Source: Roseomonas haemaphysalidis
Lineage (GTDB): Bacteria; Pseudomonadota; Alphaproteobacteria; Acetobacterales; Acetobacteraceae
NCBI RefSeq assembly: GCF_017355405.1
Contig: NZ_CP061177.1
Span: 3,222,501-3,286,500 of the forward strand
DNA: 64,000 nt
Direction: 5' to 3'
Shown here: positions 1 to 6,317 of the stretch, one piece after another
How the letters are laid out: every line of letters begins with the position of its first letter
How positions within the stretch are numbered: the stretch's first letter is position 1
Program-made: the position numbers and the translations under genes
The notes under the pieces: model-generated
Seen by the model: the letters and a program-made list of their open reading frames with translations, nothing else
The model's database searches: none
What the model was told of the DNA's origin: nothing

Positions 1-1
1 G

Positions 2-307
2 CATCGCGGGCCTATTCCTGTCGGTCTGTGTGTGCTGCACAAGTGCGACAATCCGCTCTGCGTGAACCCCGACCACCTGTTCGTCGGCACGCGCGCTGAA
101 AACACCGCAGACATGTTTGCCAAAGGCCGGTCGCGCACCGCGCCGGTGCTTGGCGAACGCCACGGGCAAGCGAAGCTAAATCCAGCGGCCGTCAAGCACA
201 TCCGCGCCTCCGCCCTGCCCGGTAACGCGCTGGCCAAACAGCTTGGCGTATCTCCAACCGCAGTCTGGTCGGTTCGCACGGGCCGCACCTGGAGCCACGT
301 GTCATGA
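2..307 (+). CDS. HNH endonuclease, 5' end missing
   Basis: The reading frame is open to the left edge, so the true start lies outside; the GTG at 32 is internal. The visible part has the zinc/HNH core of phage HNH nucleases: a GPIP..LCVLH segment, then CDNPLCVNPDHL and a following GT. The C-terminal half, from about window residue 55, resembles a helix-turn-helix DNA-binding tail (LAKQLGVSPTAVWSV, ending GRTW), as is common in free-standing phage HNH proteins. It presumably nicks or cuts DNA, perhaps for packaging or as a homing enzyme; this is family-level inference. Its stop overlaps the next start by 4 bases. Confidence 0.75.
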   Translation, partial: HRGPIPVGLCVLHKCDNPLCVNPDHLFVGTRAENTADMFAKGRSRTAPVLGERHGQAKLNPAAVKHIRASALPGNALAKQLGVSPTAVWSVRTGRTWSHVS

Positions 308-561
308 ACATGTATCTCCCCGACAACATTTCCATCGAGCATGGCCCTGATCGCCCCCTGACGCGGGCTGAGCGGGCGCTGTTCGACGACTACGACGCGG
401 CGAACAGCCGCAACATCACCCGCGACAGCCTGGAGGACGCGCACGCCGCGGTTCTCCGCGCCCTGGACGATGCCGTGCGCGATGGCGACGGCGTGGGGGC
501 ACAGGCTGCGCTGGACGCCATGCGCGCTGCGGCGGCTCTGCTGGCGGGAGCGGTGGCATGA
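304..561 (+). CDS. Phage hypothetical protein, 85 aa
   Basis: I do not recognise this family. The protein is 85 residues, acidic in the first half and alanine-rich and helical towards the C-terminus, with no membrane segment or cysteine. It starts at an ATG overlapping the HNH stop (ATGA) and ends in the same type of overlap with the next gene. It is therefore probably translated in the same polycistronic message. It sits in the early region of the element, which suggests an accessory role, but nothing in the sequence assigns one. Confidence 0.55.
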   Translation: MNMYLPDNISIEHGPDRPLTRAERALFDDYDAANSRNITRDSLEDAHAAVLRALDDAVRDGDGVGAQAALDAMRAAAALLAGAVA

Positions 562-791
562 GCGCTCTTACAGGCAAGGTGACGTTCACACGCTTTCGGC
601 AAGTCCTGCTGGACGGTGTGAAGGTTGGTCAGATCACTGACCTTGGCTCCCATCGCCCCCTGCGCTGGCAACTGCGCTGGAACAGCAAAGCGGGTCGGCC
701 CATGCCGACAACAGTTCATGCGTATCTGCATGATGCGCGCAACGCCGCTCAGTGGGAATTCAGTCCGTCGAACCCCGGAGCGGCGGCATGA
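558..791 (+). CDS. Phage hypothetical protein, 77 aa
   Basis: Family not recognised. The 77-residue product is basic, with several Arg/Lys and Trp residues (QLRWNSKAG, NAAQWEF), and might be a small all-beta or nucleic-acid-contacting protein; that is a guess from composition. The ATG at 558 overlaps the upstream stop by 4 bases and its own TGA overlaps the next ATG at 788. The gene is kept because it fits exactly into the chain of coupled genes. Confidence 0.5.
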   Translation: MSALTGKVTFTRFRQVLLDGVKVGQITDLGSHRPLRWQLRWNSKAGRPMPTTVHAYLHDARNAAQWEFSPSNPGAAA

Positions 792-991
792 CCCTCGAAA
801 CCCGCACCGTCACCCTCAGTGCCGAGCAGTGGCGTCACGTGATCCTCGACGCTGAGGACGATCACGCCGAGGCCCTGTCACGCGCCAACGCTATCGACGC
901 TGAGCGCTGGCCGGAAGAAGCCGCCCAGGCCCGCCAGGACGCCGACTTCACCCAAGCCATCCTCACCTCCCTGCGGAGTGCCGTCGCATGA
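788..991 (+). CDS. Small phage protein, paralogue 1 of duplicated pair (67 aa)
   Basis: The protein starts MTLETRTVTLSAEQW and ends FTQAILTSLRSAVA. It is the paralogue of the gene at 1520-1723, with both ends conserved and the centre diverged. It is acidic, helical and without membrane segments. The ATG at 788 was chosen over an in-frame GTG at 752 because it gives the 4-base overlap with the previous stop seen throughout this region and matches the start of the second copy. Function unknown. Confidence 0.65.
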   Translation: MTLETRTVTLSAEQWRHVILDAEDDHAEALSRANAIDAERWPEEAAQARQDADFTQAILTSLRSAVA

Positions 992-1173
992 CCACGATCT
1001 CCCGCATGAACTTCGGGCCGGTGATCACGCCGACCGTCGAGCAGTACCGCGCGGCCTACAAGGGCAACGGCGACCGGGTGCCGCATGATCTGGATGCGGC
1101 CAAGGGGATCATCAATTCGATCCTGCTCAGCTTCGCGGTGTTCGTGGGCTATGCGCTGGGGGTGGGGCTGTGA
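988..1173 (+). CDS. Small membrane-anchored phage protein, paralogue 1 (61 aa)
   Basis: A soluble N-terminal half (MTTISRMNFG... YKGNGDRVPHDLDAA) is followed by one hydrophobic segment at about residues 38-60, so it is probably a single-pass protein with a C-terminal anchor. It is the paralogue of 1720-1911, with most of the soluble part identical. The start overlaps the upstream stop (ATGA) and the stop overlaps the GTG of the next gene. Function unknown; its pairing with the preceding gene in both copies suggests the two products act together. Confidence 0.65.
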   Translation: MTTISRMNFGPVITPTVEQYRAAYKGNGDRVPHDLDAAKGIINSILLSFAVFVGYALGVGL

Positions 1174-1523
1174 GCGCGCAGCACACGCCGGGGCCTTGGG
1201 TCACCGGGACAAGCATGGTCAACGGCATTCTCTGCGTTGACGCCATTGATCCTGCTGACGGCCGGATGTTCGAACTGTGTGAAGTGTGGGGACAGGATGA
1301 CGCAAGGTCCGTCACCTGCATGGCCGAAGCCAACGCCCGCCTGATCGCGGCGGCCCCGGACCTGCTGGCGGCGCTGGAGGCTTTGCTGGATGGGGTGGCG
1401 GACCAGTCCTACTGCGGTCGTCACTGTCAGCTCGAAGTCACCGACAAGGACGAGGCAGAATATCAGGCTGTCCGCTCGCAGGCCCGCGCCGCCATCGCGA
1501 AGGCGAAGGGGGCTGCGGCATGA
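1170..1523 (+). CDS. Phage hypothetical protein of the HTPGPW type, 117 aa
   Basis: The protein begins MSAQHTPGPW and contains NARLIAAAPDLLAALEALL and a C-terminal RAAIAKAKG. This architecture recurs in many small proteins of phages and prophages of proteobacteria whose function is unknown to me. The helical NARLIAAAPDLL segment lies at about residues 55-70 and two cysteines near residues 81 and 85 flank a histidine. It starts with GTG overlapping the previous TGA. It separates the two copies of the duplicated module. Confidence 0.65.
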   Translation: MSAQHTPGPWVTGTSMVNGILCVDAIDPADGRMFELCEVWGQDDARSVTCMAEANARLIAAAPDLLAALEALLDGVADQSYCGRHCQLEVTDKDEAEYQAVRSQARAAIAKAKGAAA

Positions 1524-1723
1524 CCCTCGAAACCCGCACCGTCACCCTCAGTGCCGAGCAGTGGTTCTTTGTCGAGGCTCTGGTTGAGGACAGCCAAGCG
1601 CATGCGGTCAAGACCGCTGACGCCATCGACAGCGTCCGCTTCCCCGAAGTCGTGGCCACGCATCGCGCCGACGCCGACTTCACCCACACCATCCTCACCT
1701 CCCTGCGGAGTGCCGGCGCATGA
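1520..1723 (+). CDS. Small phage protein, paralogue 2 of duplicated pair (67 aa)
   Basis: Same length as the product of 788-991. Residues 1-15 are identical (MTLETRTVTLSAEQW) and the last twelve nearly so, while residues 16-50 differ strongly. This pattern indicates a duplication followed by divergence or selection in the central part. It starts at the ATG overlapping the upstream stop and is coupled to the membrane-anchored paralogue downstream. Function unknown. Confidence 0.65.
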   Translation: MTLETRTVTLSAEQWFFVEALVEDSQAHAVKTADAIDSVRFPEVVATHRADADFTHTILTSLRSAGA

Positions 1724-1911
1724 CCACGATCTCCCGCATGAACTTCGGCGTGCCCGTGATCCCGACCGTCGAAGAATACCGCGCCGCCTACAAGGGCAAC
1801 GGCGACCGGGTGCCGCACGATCTTGATGCGGCCACCGGCATCATCAACGCCGCGATCCTGGGCTTCTGGACCTTCGTGGTCGTGTCGTGGGGGATCAGCT
1901 CGTGGGTGTGA
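1720..1911 (+). CDS. Small membrane-anchored phage protein, paralogue 2 (63 aa)
   Basis: The first two-thirds match the product of 988-1173 closely (YRAAYKGNGDRVPHDLDAA is shared). The C-terminal hydrophobic segment, about residues 40-62, keeps its character but not its sequence. A single-pass C-terminal anchor is likely. It starts at an ATGA overlap and ends overlapping the GTG at 1908. Function unknown. Confidence 0.65.
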   Translation: MTTISRMNFGVPVIPTVEEYRAAYKGNGDRVPHDLDAATGIINAAILGFWTFVVVSWGISSWV

Positions 1912-2063
1912 TCGACGAGATGCCCCTGCCCTGGCGCCGCAACGCCTACCTCCAGCAGCTTCGCCGCAGCGCGCTGCACGCCCGTGAGAAGCGCGAGCGG
2001 CGGATGTGGGCGCGCCTCTACGTCGAGGCCAAGCGCCGGTTCCTGATCGCGGAGGTGGTGTGA
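1908..2063 (+). CDS. Small basic phage protein, 51 aa
   Basis: A short ORF of 51 codons that exactly fills the space between two better-supported genes. GTG at 1908 gives a 4-base overlap with the previous stop, as at most junctions here; an in-frame GTG at 1902 is the alternative. The product is strongly basic and helical, with Arg/Lys clusters after PWRRNAYLQQL (REKRERR, AKRRF). It may bind nucleic acid. No family recognised. Confidence 0.5.
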   Translation: MIDEMPLPWRRNAYLQQLRRSALHAREKRERRMWARLYVEAKRRFLIAEVV

Positions 2064-2572
2064 TGGCCTGGGAGATCATCGAACCCAAGATGGGCCGCTC
2101 TGCCGGGCCCGGCTCGGAAGTCACCGTGGCTTGGCGCAAGACCGGCTCGCACGCTGGCAACCGTCTGGTCATCAACATGGCGAAATCGCTGCTGGCCAAG
2201 ATGGGATGGGACCACGGCGCTAAGATCCAGATCGAACGCGATTGCGATCTCGGCCTGCTTCGCCTGACCCTGGCGCCGCCGCAGAAACGCGCGATGACGC
2301 TGAACACCAAGGACGGCACGGGGTCGGTATTCGTCGCGCTGGACAGTCTGACACTGGCTCAGTCGATGCGGGCAGAGATCGCGCCGTTTGTCATTCAAGG
2401 CAGCGCGCTGGTCATCACTCTGCCTGACTGGGCGGCACCGGAGCGTGTGGCGACGCTGGAGGTTGTTGGCAGCGTGGCACGCGGCACCAATGGTGCCCGC
2501 GCTGCCGCCGATGCAGCCCGCGCCCGAATGCACGCCGTGCCGTTCAGCATCTCGCGGGCGGGGCTGGGCTGA
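2063..2572 (+). CDS. Phage hypothetical protein, 169 aa
   Basis: The ATG at 2063 overlaps the preceding TGA and is preferred over an upstream in-frame start at 2006, which would overlap the previous gene extensively. The N-terminal half (NRLVINMAKSLLAKMGW, then KIQIERD) looks like a small mixed alpha/beta domain. The segment at about residues 75-125 is beta-rich, and the C-terminus is alanine-rich and helical. There is no membrane segment. It sits just upstream of the Gp157/RecT pair, so a role in DNA metabolism is possible, but this is context only. Confidence 0.55.
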   Translation: MAWEIIEPKMGRSAGPGSEVTVAWRKTGSHAGNRLVINMAKSLLAKMGWDHGAKIQIERDCDLGLLRLTLAPPQKRAMTLNTKDGTGSVFVALDSLTLAQSMRAEIAPFVIQGSALVITLPDWAAPERVATLEVVGSVARGTNGARAAADAARARMHAVPFSISRAGLG

Positions 2573-3036
2573 TGGCCGACCACGCAGCCCCCATCCTCCA
2601 AGCCCTTCGCAACGCCTGCGTGCCCTTGGCCAGCAACGACACCCTGCCGGCGCTGGCCCAGATGGCCGCCGCCGATGTGGATCATGCGCCGGACCTGCTC
2701 GGGGCGTTCCGTGCCGCTGGGACGCTGATCCTCTCCCTTGAGGAAGCCGCCGCTTCCGCGACCGAAAACGCCAAGCGCATCCGGCAGGCGCTGCTGGACG
2801 CGATGATCGAGGCTGGCGCCGCTGGCGTGCAGACCGACCATCACACCATCGGCTGGGCACAAGGCGCGCCCGCCGTCGTCATCACCGGGGAAGTGCCGGC
2901 CCGCTTCATGCGGACGCCGCCCGCGATCCCTGACAAGGCCGAGATCAAGGCCGCCCTCAAAGAGGGGCTGACGGTGCCGGGCGCCACGCTCGGGAACGCC
3001 GCGCCCTACCTGCAAATTCGCGCTCGAAAGGCATAA
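2572..3036 (+). CDS. Siphovirus Gp157-like protein, 154 aa
   Basis: The C-terminal half fits the Gp157 family of phage proteins. It has a beta-strand with AVVITGEVPARFMR, then a PDKAEIKAALKEG helix, GATLGN and a final LQIRAR strand. The N-terminal half, up to about residue 90, is a helical segment that includes SATENAKRIRQALLDAM. Gp157 proteins of streptococcal siphoviruses have been linked to phage resistance or DNA metabolism; the biochemical role is not established. It lies directly before the RecT-like gene, a common pairing in recombination modules, with only 3 bases between them. Confidence 0.7.
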   Translation: MADHAAPILQALRNACVPLASNDTLPALAQMAAADVDHAPDLLGAFRAAGTLILSLEEAAASATENAKRIRQALLDAMIEAGAAGVQTDHHTIGWAQGAPAVVITGEVPARFMRTPPAIPDKAEIKAALKEGLTVPGATLGNAAPYLQIRARKA

Positions 3037-3039
3037 GCC

Positions 3040-3876
3040 ATGAACGCCATCGTCCCCGTTTCGGCGCAGAGCCGCAGCCTCGCCCCCAGCAACTTCCAGG
3101 AAGCCATGCGCTTCGCGGACATGCTGTCCAACAGCACCATGGTCCCCAAGGACTTCCAGGGTAAGCCGGCCAACATCCTCGTGGCTGTCCAGTGGGGCGC
3201 CGAAGTCGGCCTTGGTCCGCTGCAGGCGCTGCAGAATATCGCCATCATCAATGGCCGCCCGTCCATCTGGGGCGACGCCGCGCTGGCGCTAGTCCAGGGT
3301 CACCCCGCCTACGAGAGCCACCAGGAGAGCATCCGTGGCGAAGGCGATGCTATGGCCGGCGTGTGCCGGGTCAAGCGCCGTGGATCCGAATGGCACGAGG
3401 CCGTCTTCACCGTCGAGGATGCCAAGAAGGCTGGCCTGTGGGGCAAGTCTGGCCCCTGGCAGCAGTATCCCAAGCGCATGCTGCAGCTTCGCGCCCGCGG
3501 CTTCGCCATCCGCGACAAGTTCGCTGATGCGTTGCGCGGCGTCATCACGGCCGAGGAAGCGGCCGACATGCCGGCTGATGCGTCCCGCCCTGTGGTGGAG
3601 CTGACTGCTACGCCGGTCATCGCTGCCCAGCCTTGGCCGATGCTTGACCCCAACATGAACGCCCGCAACGCCAAGGACGCTCGCCAGTGGGTCCAGTGGT
3701 GCGAGGCCGCGGTCAAGAAGCTGGAGAATGCAGAAGCCGTCGTGGCGTGGCGCAACGAGATGCAGCCGCACTTCGAGGCGCTGGAAGCCACCGACGCTGC
3801 CGCGGTCGAGAAGGTGCAGGGCGCGGCGCAGGACAAGCTGGACACGCTGGCCGATCAGCAGGGGGACGCGGAATGA
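3040..3876 (+). CDS. RecT-family single-strand annealing protein
   Basis: A 278-residue protein of the phage RecT family, which anneals complementary single strands in phage recombination. Visible hallmarks are ANILVAVQWGAEVGLGPLQAL at about residues 44-64, the strand IINGRPSIWGDAALALV, and the conserved block VEDAKKAGLWGKSGPW followed by QYPKRMLQLRARGFAIRD. The family's ITAEEA motif follows at about residue 170. The C-terminal 90 residues are helical and variable. No dedicated exonuclease partner is visible downstream, so it may lie left of the window or be supplied by the host. Confidence 0.85.
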   Translation: MNAIVPVSAQSRSLAPSNFQEAMRFADMLSNSTMVPKDFQGKPANILVAVQWGAEVGLGPLQALQNIAIINGRPSIWGDAALALVQGHPAYESHQESIRGEGDAMAGVCRVKRRGSEWHEAVFTVEDAKKAGLWGKSGPWQQYPKRMLQLRARGFAIRDKFADALRGVITAEEAADMPADASRPVVELTATPVIAAQPWPMLDPNMNARNAKDARQWVQWCEAAVKKLENAEAVVAWRNEMQPHFEALEATDAAAVEKVQGAAQDKLDTLADQQGDAE

Positions 3877-4082
3877 CCCAGACTGTGAAGGTTCGCATCG
3901 CTGTCGCCGTGGATAAGACCGGTGACTGGAATGCTTTCGGTTCGAAGGGTTCGAAGGCTCATGATGCCATGAGCATCGCCGTCGAAATGGTGGAAGACGG
4001 TGAGGCTCGGTACTGGATCACCGCCGAATTGCCGATCCCTTCCGCTGCTGATGTCGCTGGCGAAGTGGAGGCAGGCGCATGA
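3873..4082 (+). CDS. Phage hypothetical protein, 69 aa
   Basis: A small acidic protein beginning MTQTVKVRIAVAVDKTGDW, with a predicted beta-rich N-terminal half and an acidic C-terminus. Similar short proteins occur next to recombination genes in phages of alphaproteobacteria, but I cannot name the family. The ATG at 3873 overlaps the RecT stop by 4 bases; earlier in-frame starts lie inside recT and are rejected. Confidence 0.55.
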   Translation: MTQTVKVRIAVAVDKTGDWNAFGSKGSKAHDAMSIAVEMVEDGEARYWITAELPIPSAADVAGEVEAGA

Positions 4083-4252
4083 CCGCCCCCAGCCACCCCG
4101 CCCCCGAGCCGCTGGCGTGGATGCCGGCGGACATGCGGGCCGCCTACCGCGCCTGGGCCACCCAGCACGGGCTCAACATCATGCACCAGGAGGCGTTCGC
4201 GGCGGGGTGGAACGCGGCGAGGGATGCTGAGGGTGGGGGGTTCTGGAAGTGA
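4079..4252 (+). CDS. Small phage protein, 57 aa
   Basis: An ORF filling the space between 4082 and 4249, with 4-base overlaps at both ends. The product has a proline-rich start (MTAPSHPAPEPLAWMP) and a helical body (MRAAYRAWATQHGLNIMHQEAF, then AAGWNAAR). This composition is typical of short phage proteins of the FxAGW.AAR type. Function unknown. It is kept because coupling and spacing fit the neighbours exactly. Confidence 0.55.
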   Translation: MTAPSHPAPEPLAWMPADMRAAYRAWATQHGLNIMHQEAFAAGWNAARDAEGGGFWK

Positions 4253-4749
4253 GCGAGCATGAATTGTGCACCGGCATGTCCAGTGAATGGTTCACGCCGC
4301 CCGAAATCTTCCGGGCTCTCAGACTGACCTTCGACCTGGACCCATGCCAGCCAAATGAAGGCCGGGCGTTCCTGTCGGTGCCGTGCCGCCGCTTTCTGAC
4401 TGCGGCAGAGGATGGGCTCACGCAGCCTTGGGAAGGCCTGGTGTGGATGAACCCACCCTTTGGCGGCCGGAACGGACAGGTGCCGTGGCTGCGGAAGTTC
4501 ATGCGGCACGGCAATGGCATCGCCCTGGTGGCCGCCCGGACTTCCGCCAGTTGGTTCCACGATGTGGCCGTGGAGGCCGAGACGATGCTGTTCCCGCGCG
4601 GCAAGACCAAATTCGTGCGGCCAGATGGATCGCGTGGGGGCAGTCCAGGAACTGGCATTGTCCTGCTGGGCATGGGCGCGACAGCTAACAATGCGCTCTG
4701 GAATAGCGGGCTGGGCCTGTTCGTAAATAACCGGAGGGTTGTGGCATGA
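4249..4749 (+). CDS. Phage DNA N-6-adenine methyltransferase (Dam-like)
   Basis: A 166-residue protein of the short phage adenine methyltransferase family. The N-terminal EWFTPPEIF and LTFDLDPCQ match the cofactor-binding start of this family, and WMNPPFGG at about residues 65-72 is the catalytic NPPF motif of N6-adenine methyltransferases. The later TKFVRPDG and GTGIVLLGMG strands also fit. It would methylate adenines in phage DNA, either for replication or regulation or to evade host restriction. The recognition site cannot be read from sequence. It starts with GTG in a 4-base overlap. Confidence 0.85.
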   Translation: MSEHELCTGMSSEWFTPPEIFRALRLTFDLDPCQPNEGRAFLSVPCRRFLTAAEDGLTQPWEGLVWMNPPFGGRNGQVPWLRKFMRHGNGIALVAARTSASWFHDVAVEAETMLFPRGKTKFVRPDGSRGGSPGTGIVLLGMGATANNALWNSGLGLFVNNRRVVA

Positions 4750-5192
4750 CCCGCCTCCTCCCCTTCTGCCTCCCCGCCGCTGTGGTCGTCGGCGCTGGCG
4801 CCTACCTCGCGGCGGATCGCGCGGTCCTGACCGAGATCGGGCTGTCTCCGGGGCGTGACGGGCTGCGGGCTGTGTCGGGTGCGGCGCCGAGGCCTGGCGC
4901 ACGTCCGCAGCGCATCGCTCAGGGCGGCCCCGTCTGCTTCGACGTGATGCTGTGGCCGGGTGGTGCGCCCCTGCCCTTGTGGCCGGCGGACTACGCGGTG
5001 CCGGCGGTGAACCGAACGCTGGCCGCGTTGGTGCCGGTGTCGGGCGTGTCGGTCCTGGCCGCCGATGACGTGGTGGCAGTGACCGAGCGTCAGGTGATCA
5101 CCGCGCCGCCCGCCGATGTGCCCGAACCACCTGCCATCGCCCTATTCGCCAGCGCCCTCGCGCTGCTGGCTTTCTTCAGGAGGCACGCATGA
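4746..5192 (+). CDS. Exported prophage protein with PEP-CTERM-like tail
   Basis: A 148-residue protein with a hydrophobic N-terminal segment (about residues 4-22, a possible signal peptide or anchor). Its C-terminus reads VPEP at 125-128, then a hydrophobic stretch at 130-144 and RR at 145-146. That is the tripartite layout of PEP-CTERM sorting signals, which are recognised by exosortase in exopolysaccharide-producing Gram-negatives. Alternatively it is an ordinary two-span phage protein such as a spanin or holin-like factor. The middle part (residues 25-120) is rich in Pro and Val with a single Cys. The exosortase interpretation is inference. Confidence 0.6.
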   Translation: MTRLLPFCLPAAVVVGAGAYLAADRAVLTEIGLSPGRDGLRAVSGAAPRPGARPQRIAQGGPVCFDVMLWPGGAPLPLWPADYAVPAVNRTLAALVPVSGVSVLAADDVVAVTERQVITAPPADVPEPPAIALFASALALLAFFRRHA

Positions 5193-5404
5193 GCGAGCCG
5201 GAACAGATCACCTACGACAGCCCGAAGCTGGCCGAGACTGTGCTCAAGCGCAGCGTGAGAGACGCGGCCGAGAGTTTGGTAGGCGGCTTCGACTGGAGCG
5301 AGACGGCTGAGGGCTACGAATTCTGGTCCGTCGTCTACCACCGGCTGATGTCGATGGCGGCGGGGCAGTTCCGGCTGCCTCCGGCGAAGGAGATGCGGGC
5401 ATGA
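5189..5404 (+). CDS. Phage hypothetical protein, 71 aa
   Basis: Short protein with an acidic, helical first half (SPKLAETVLKRSVRDAAESL) and a Trp/Tyr-rich segment (FDWSETAEGYEFWSVVYHRL). It has no membrane segment and no recognised motif. It is coupled to both neighbours by ATGA overlaps. Function unknown. Confidence 0.5.
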   Translation: MSEPEQITYDSPKLAETVLKRSVRDAAESLVGGFDWSETAEGYEFWSVVYHRLMSMAAGQFRLPPAKEMRA

Positions 5405-6072
5405 CCCACACACCCACGGCGCGCGCTCCGGTGACGGATGCTCGCGGCTGGCCGGATGCGCGGCTGCCCGGTGTGCCGCCGGATCACAAGCACAACGGCT
5501 GGCACTTCCTCGGTCATTCTGACGGCACCTGGGGCGCTTACGCATGGGATGCAACGCGAGCGACATGGTGGATCGTTGAGCAGGAGGTGCCGCCCTACCT
5601 ACTCACCAAAGGACGCTACATCGGCCCCTGCCATCCCCCCGCCGCCGAGCGTGAGGCGCCGGGCGGTGTGGTGTCTGGATGGGCTGTCTATGCGCCATCT
5701 GGCGCAATCTCCTGGCGGTCTATCGAGACAAGCCGTGATGCGTCTCTTGGCGCCTTTGTCGGCCCAGGCTGGCGCGATCACTGGCCTGCAAGCGAAGCTG
5801 TTGGCTATCGTTGCGTCCCTATCCAGATCGCCGCCGCCCCACCCCCGCCCGCGAATATCGGAGGCGATAGCCCGAGTGAGCGGGAGAAGGCGTTGAGGGA
5901 GGCATTGGCATTAGCGGACGCTGAAGTTGTGTTCGCCCAGCAGGGCATCGCAACTTCGGAAGCTGGCACAACAGAACGCGCTATGAATGTGATGGCTCGT
6001 AACACTGCCCGCGATATCGCCAAGGCCATCAAAGCCCTGCTCGCCACTCCGGCGGAGGGAGGCGGGACATGA
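5401..6072 (+). CDS. Phage hypothetical protein, 223 aa
   Basis: Unrecognised protein. Residues 1-140 are rich in Trp, Gly and Pro (GWHFLGHSDGTWGAYAWD, RATWWIVEQ), which suggests a beta-sheet ligand-binding fold. After a proline-rich linker (about 145-160) comes an alanine-rich helix (REALALADAEVVFAQQGIA and onwards). Such layouts occur in variable phage accessory proteins. It has no catalytic signature. It is coupled at both ends by 4-base overlaps. Confidence 0.5.
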   Translation: MTHTPTARAPVTDARGWPDARLPGVPPDHKHNGWHFLGHSDGTWGAYAWDATRATWWIVEQEVPPYLLTKGRYIGPCHPPAAEREAPGGVVSGWAVYAPSGAISWRSIETSRDASLGAFVGPGWRDHWPASEAVGYRCVPIQIAAAPPPPANIGGDSPSEREKALREALALADAEVVFAQQGIATSEAGTTERAMNVMARNTARDIAKAIKALLATPAEGGGT

Positions 6073-6317
6073 GTGAGACCCGCCTCATGACCCGGGCAGC
6101 CCTCCGCGCCTACCTGCATGGCCTGCCATGGGGGGAGATCAACGCGCGCATGGAAGCACATCGCCTACCCAAGCCGCTGTGGAACACCCCGCCTGATCAC
6201 CCGGCTGCCCGCTGGGATCGGAAGGCGGTAGACCGCGCCCTTGATGCCGCTTCCGGTATGCCCCTCACCGTCGAGGCGGGCACCGCTTTCCTGGACAAAG
6301 CCCTTGGATTCCGATGA
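6069..6317 (+). CDS. Excisionase/AlpA-like DNA-binding protein
   Basis: An 82-residue protein directly upstream of the integrase. Its layout is a short winged-helix excisionase: LMTRAALRAYLHGLPWGEINARM as the HTH part, HRLPKPLW as the wing turn, and ARWDRKAVDRALD, the helix that ends AlpA/MerR-type excisionases. Such proteins bend att DNA and bias the integrase towards excision. The assignment combines this pattern and position; it could also act as a transcription regulator of the element. Confidence 0.65.
   Translation: MSETRLMTRAALRAYLHGLPWGEINARMEAHRLPKPLWNTPPDHPAARWDRKAVDRALDAASGMPLTVEAGTAFLDKALGFR

Larger units (their letters stand above)
783..1173 (+). repeat. Duplicated two-gene module, copy 1
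   Basis: This stretch and 1515-1911 carry the same pair of small genes. The first 50 bases are identical (783-832 versus 1515-1564). The junction between the two genes is nearly identical (about 957-1016 versus 1689-1748), and the second genes align almost throughout. The middle of the first gene has diverged. A tandem-type duplication with the unrelated 1170-1523 gene between the copies explains this best. Confidence 0.9.
1515..1911 (+). repeat. Duplicated two-gene module, copy 2
   Basis: Second copy of the module at 783-1173. The left boundary of identity is a few bases before the ATG at 1520, and the right boundary fades inside the hydrophobic tail of the second gene. Identity is highest at the two start regions and lowest in the middle of the first gene. 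Confidence 0.9.
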
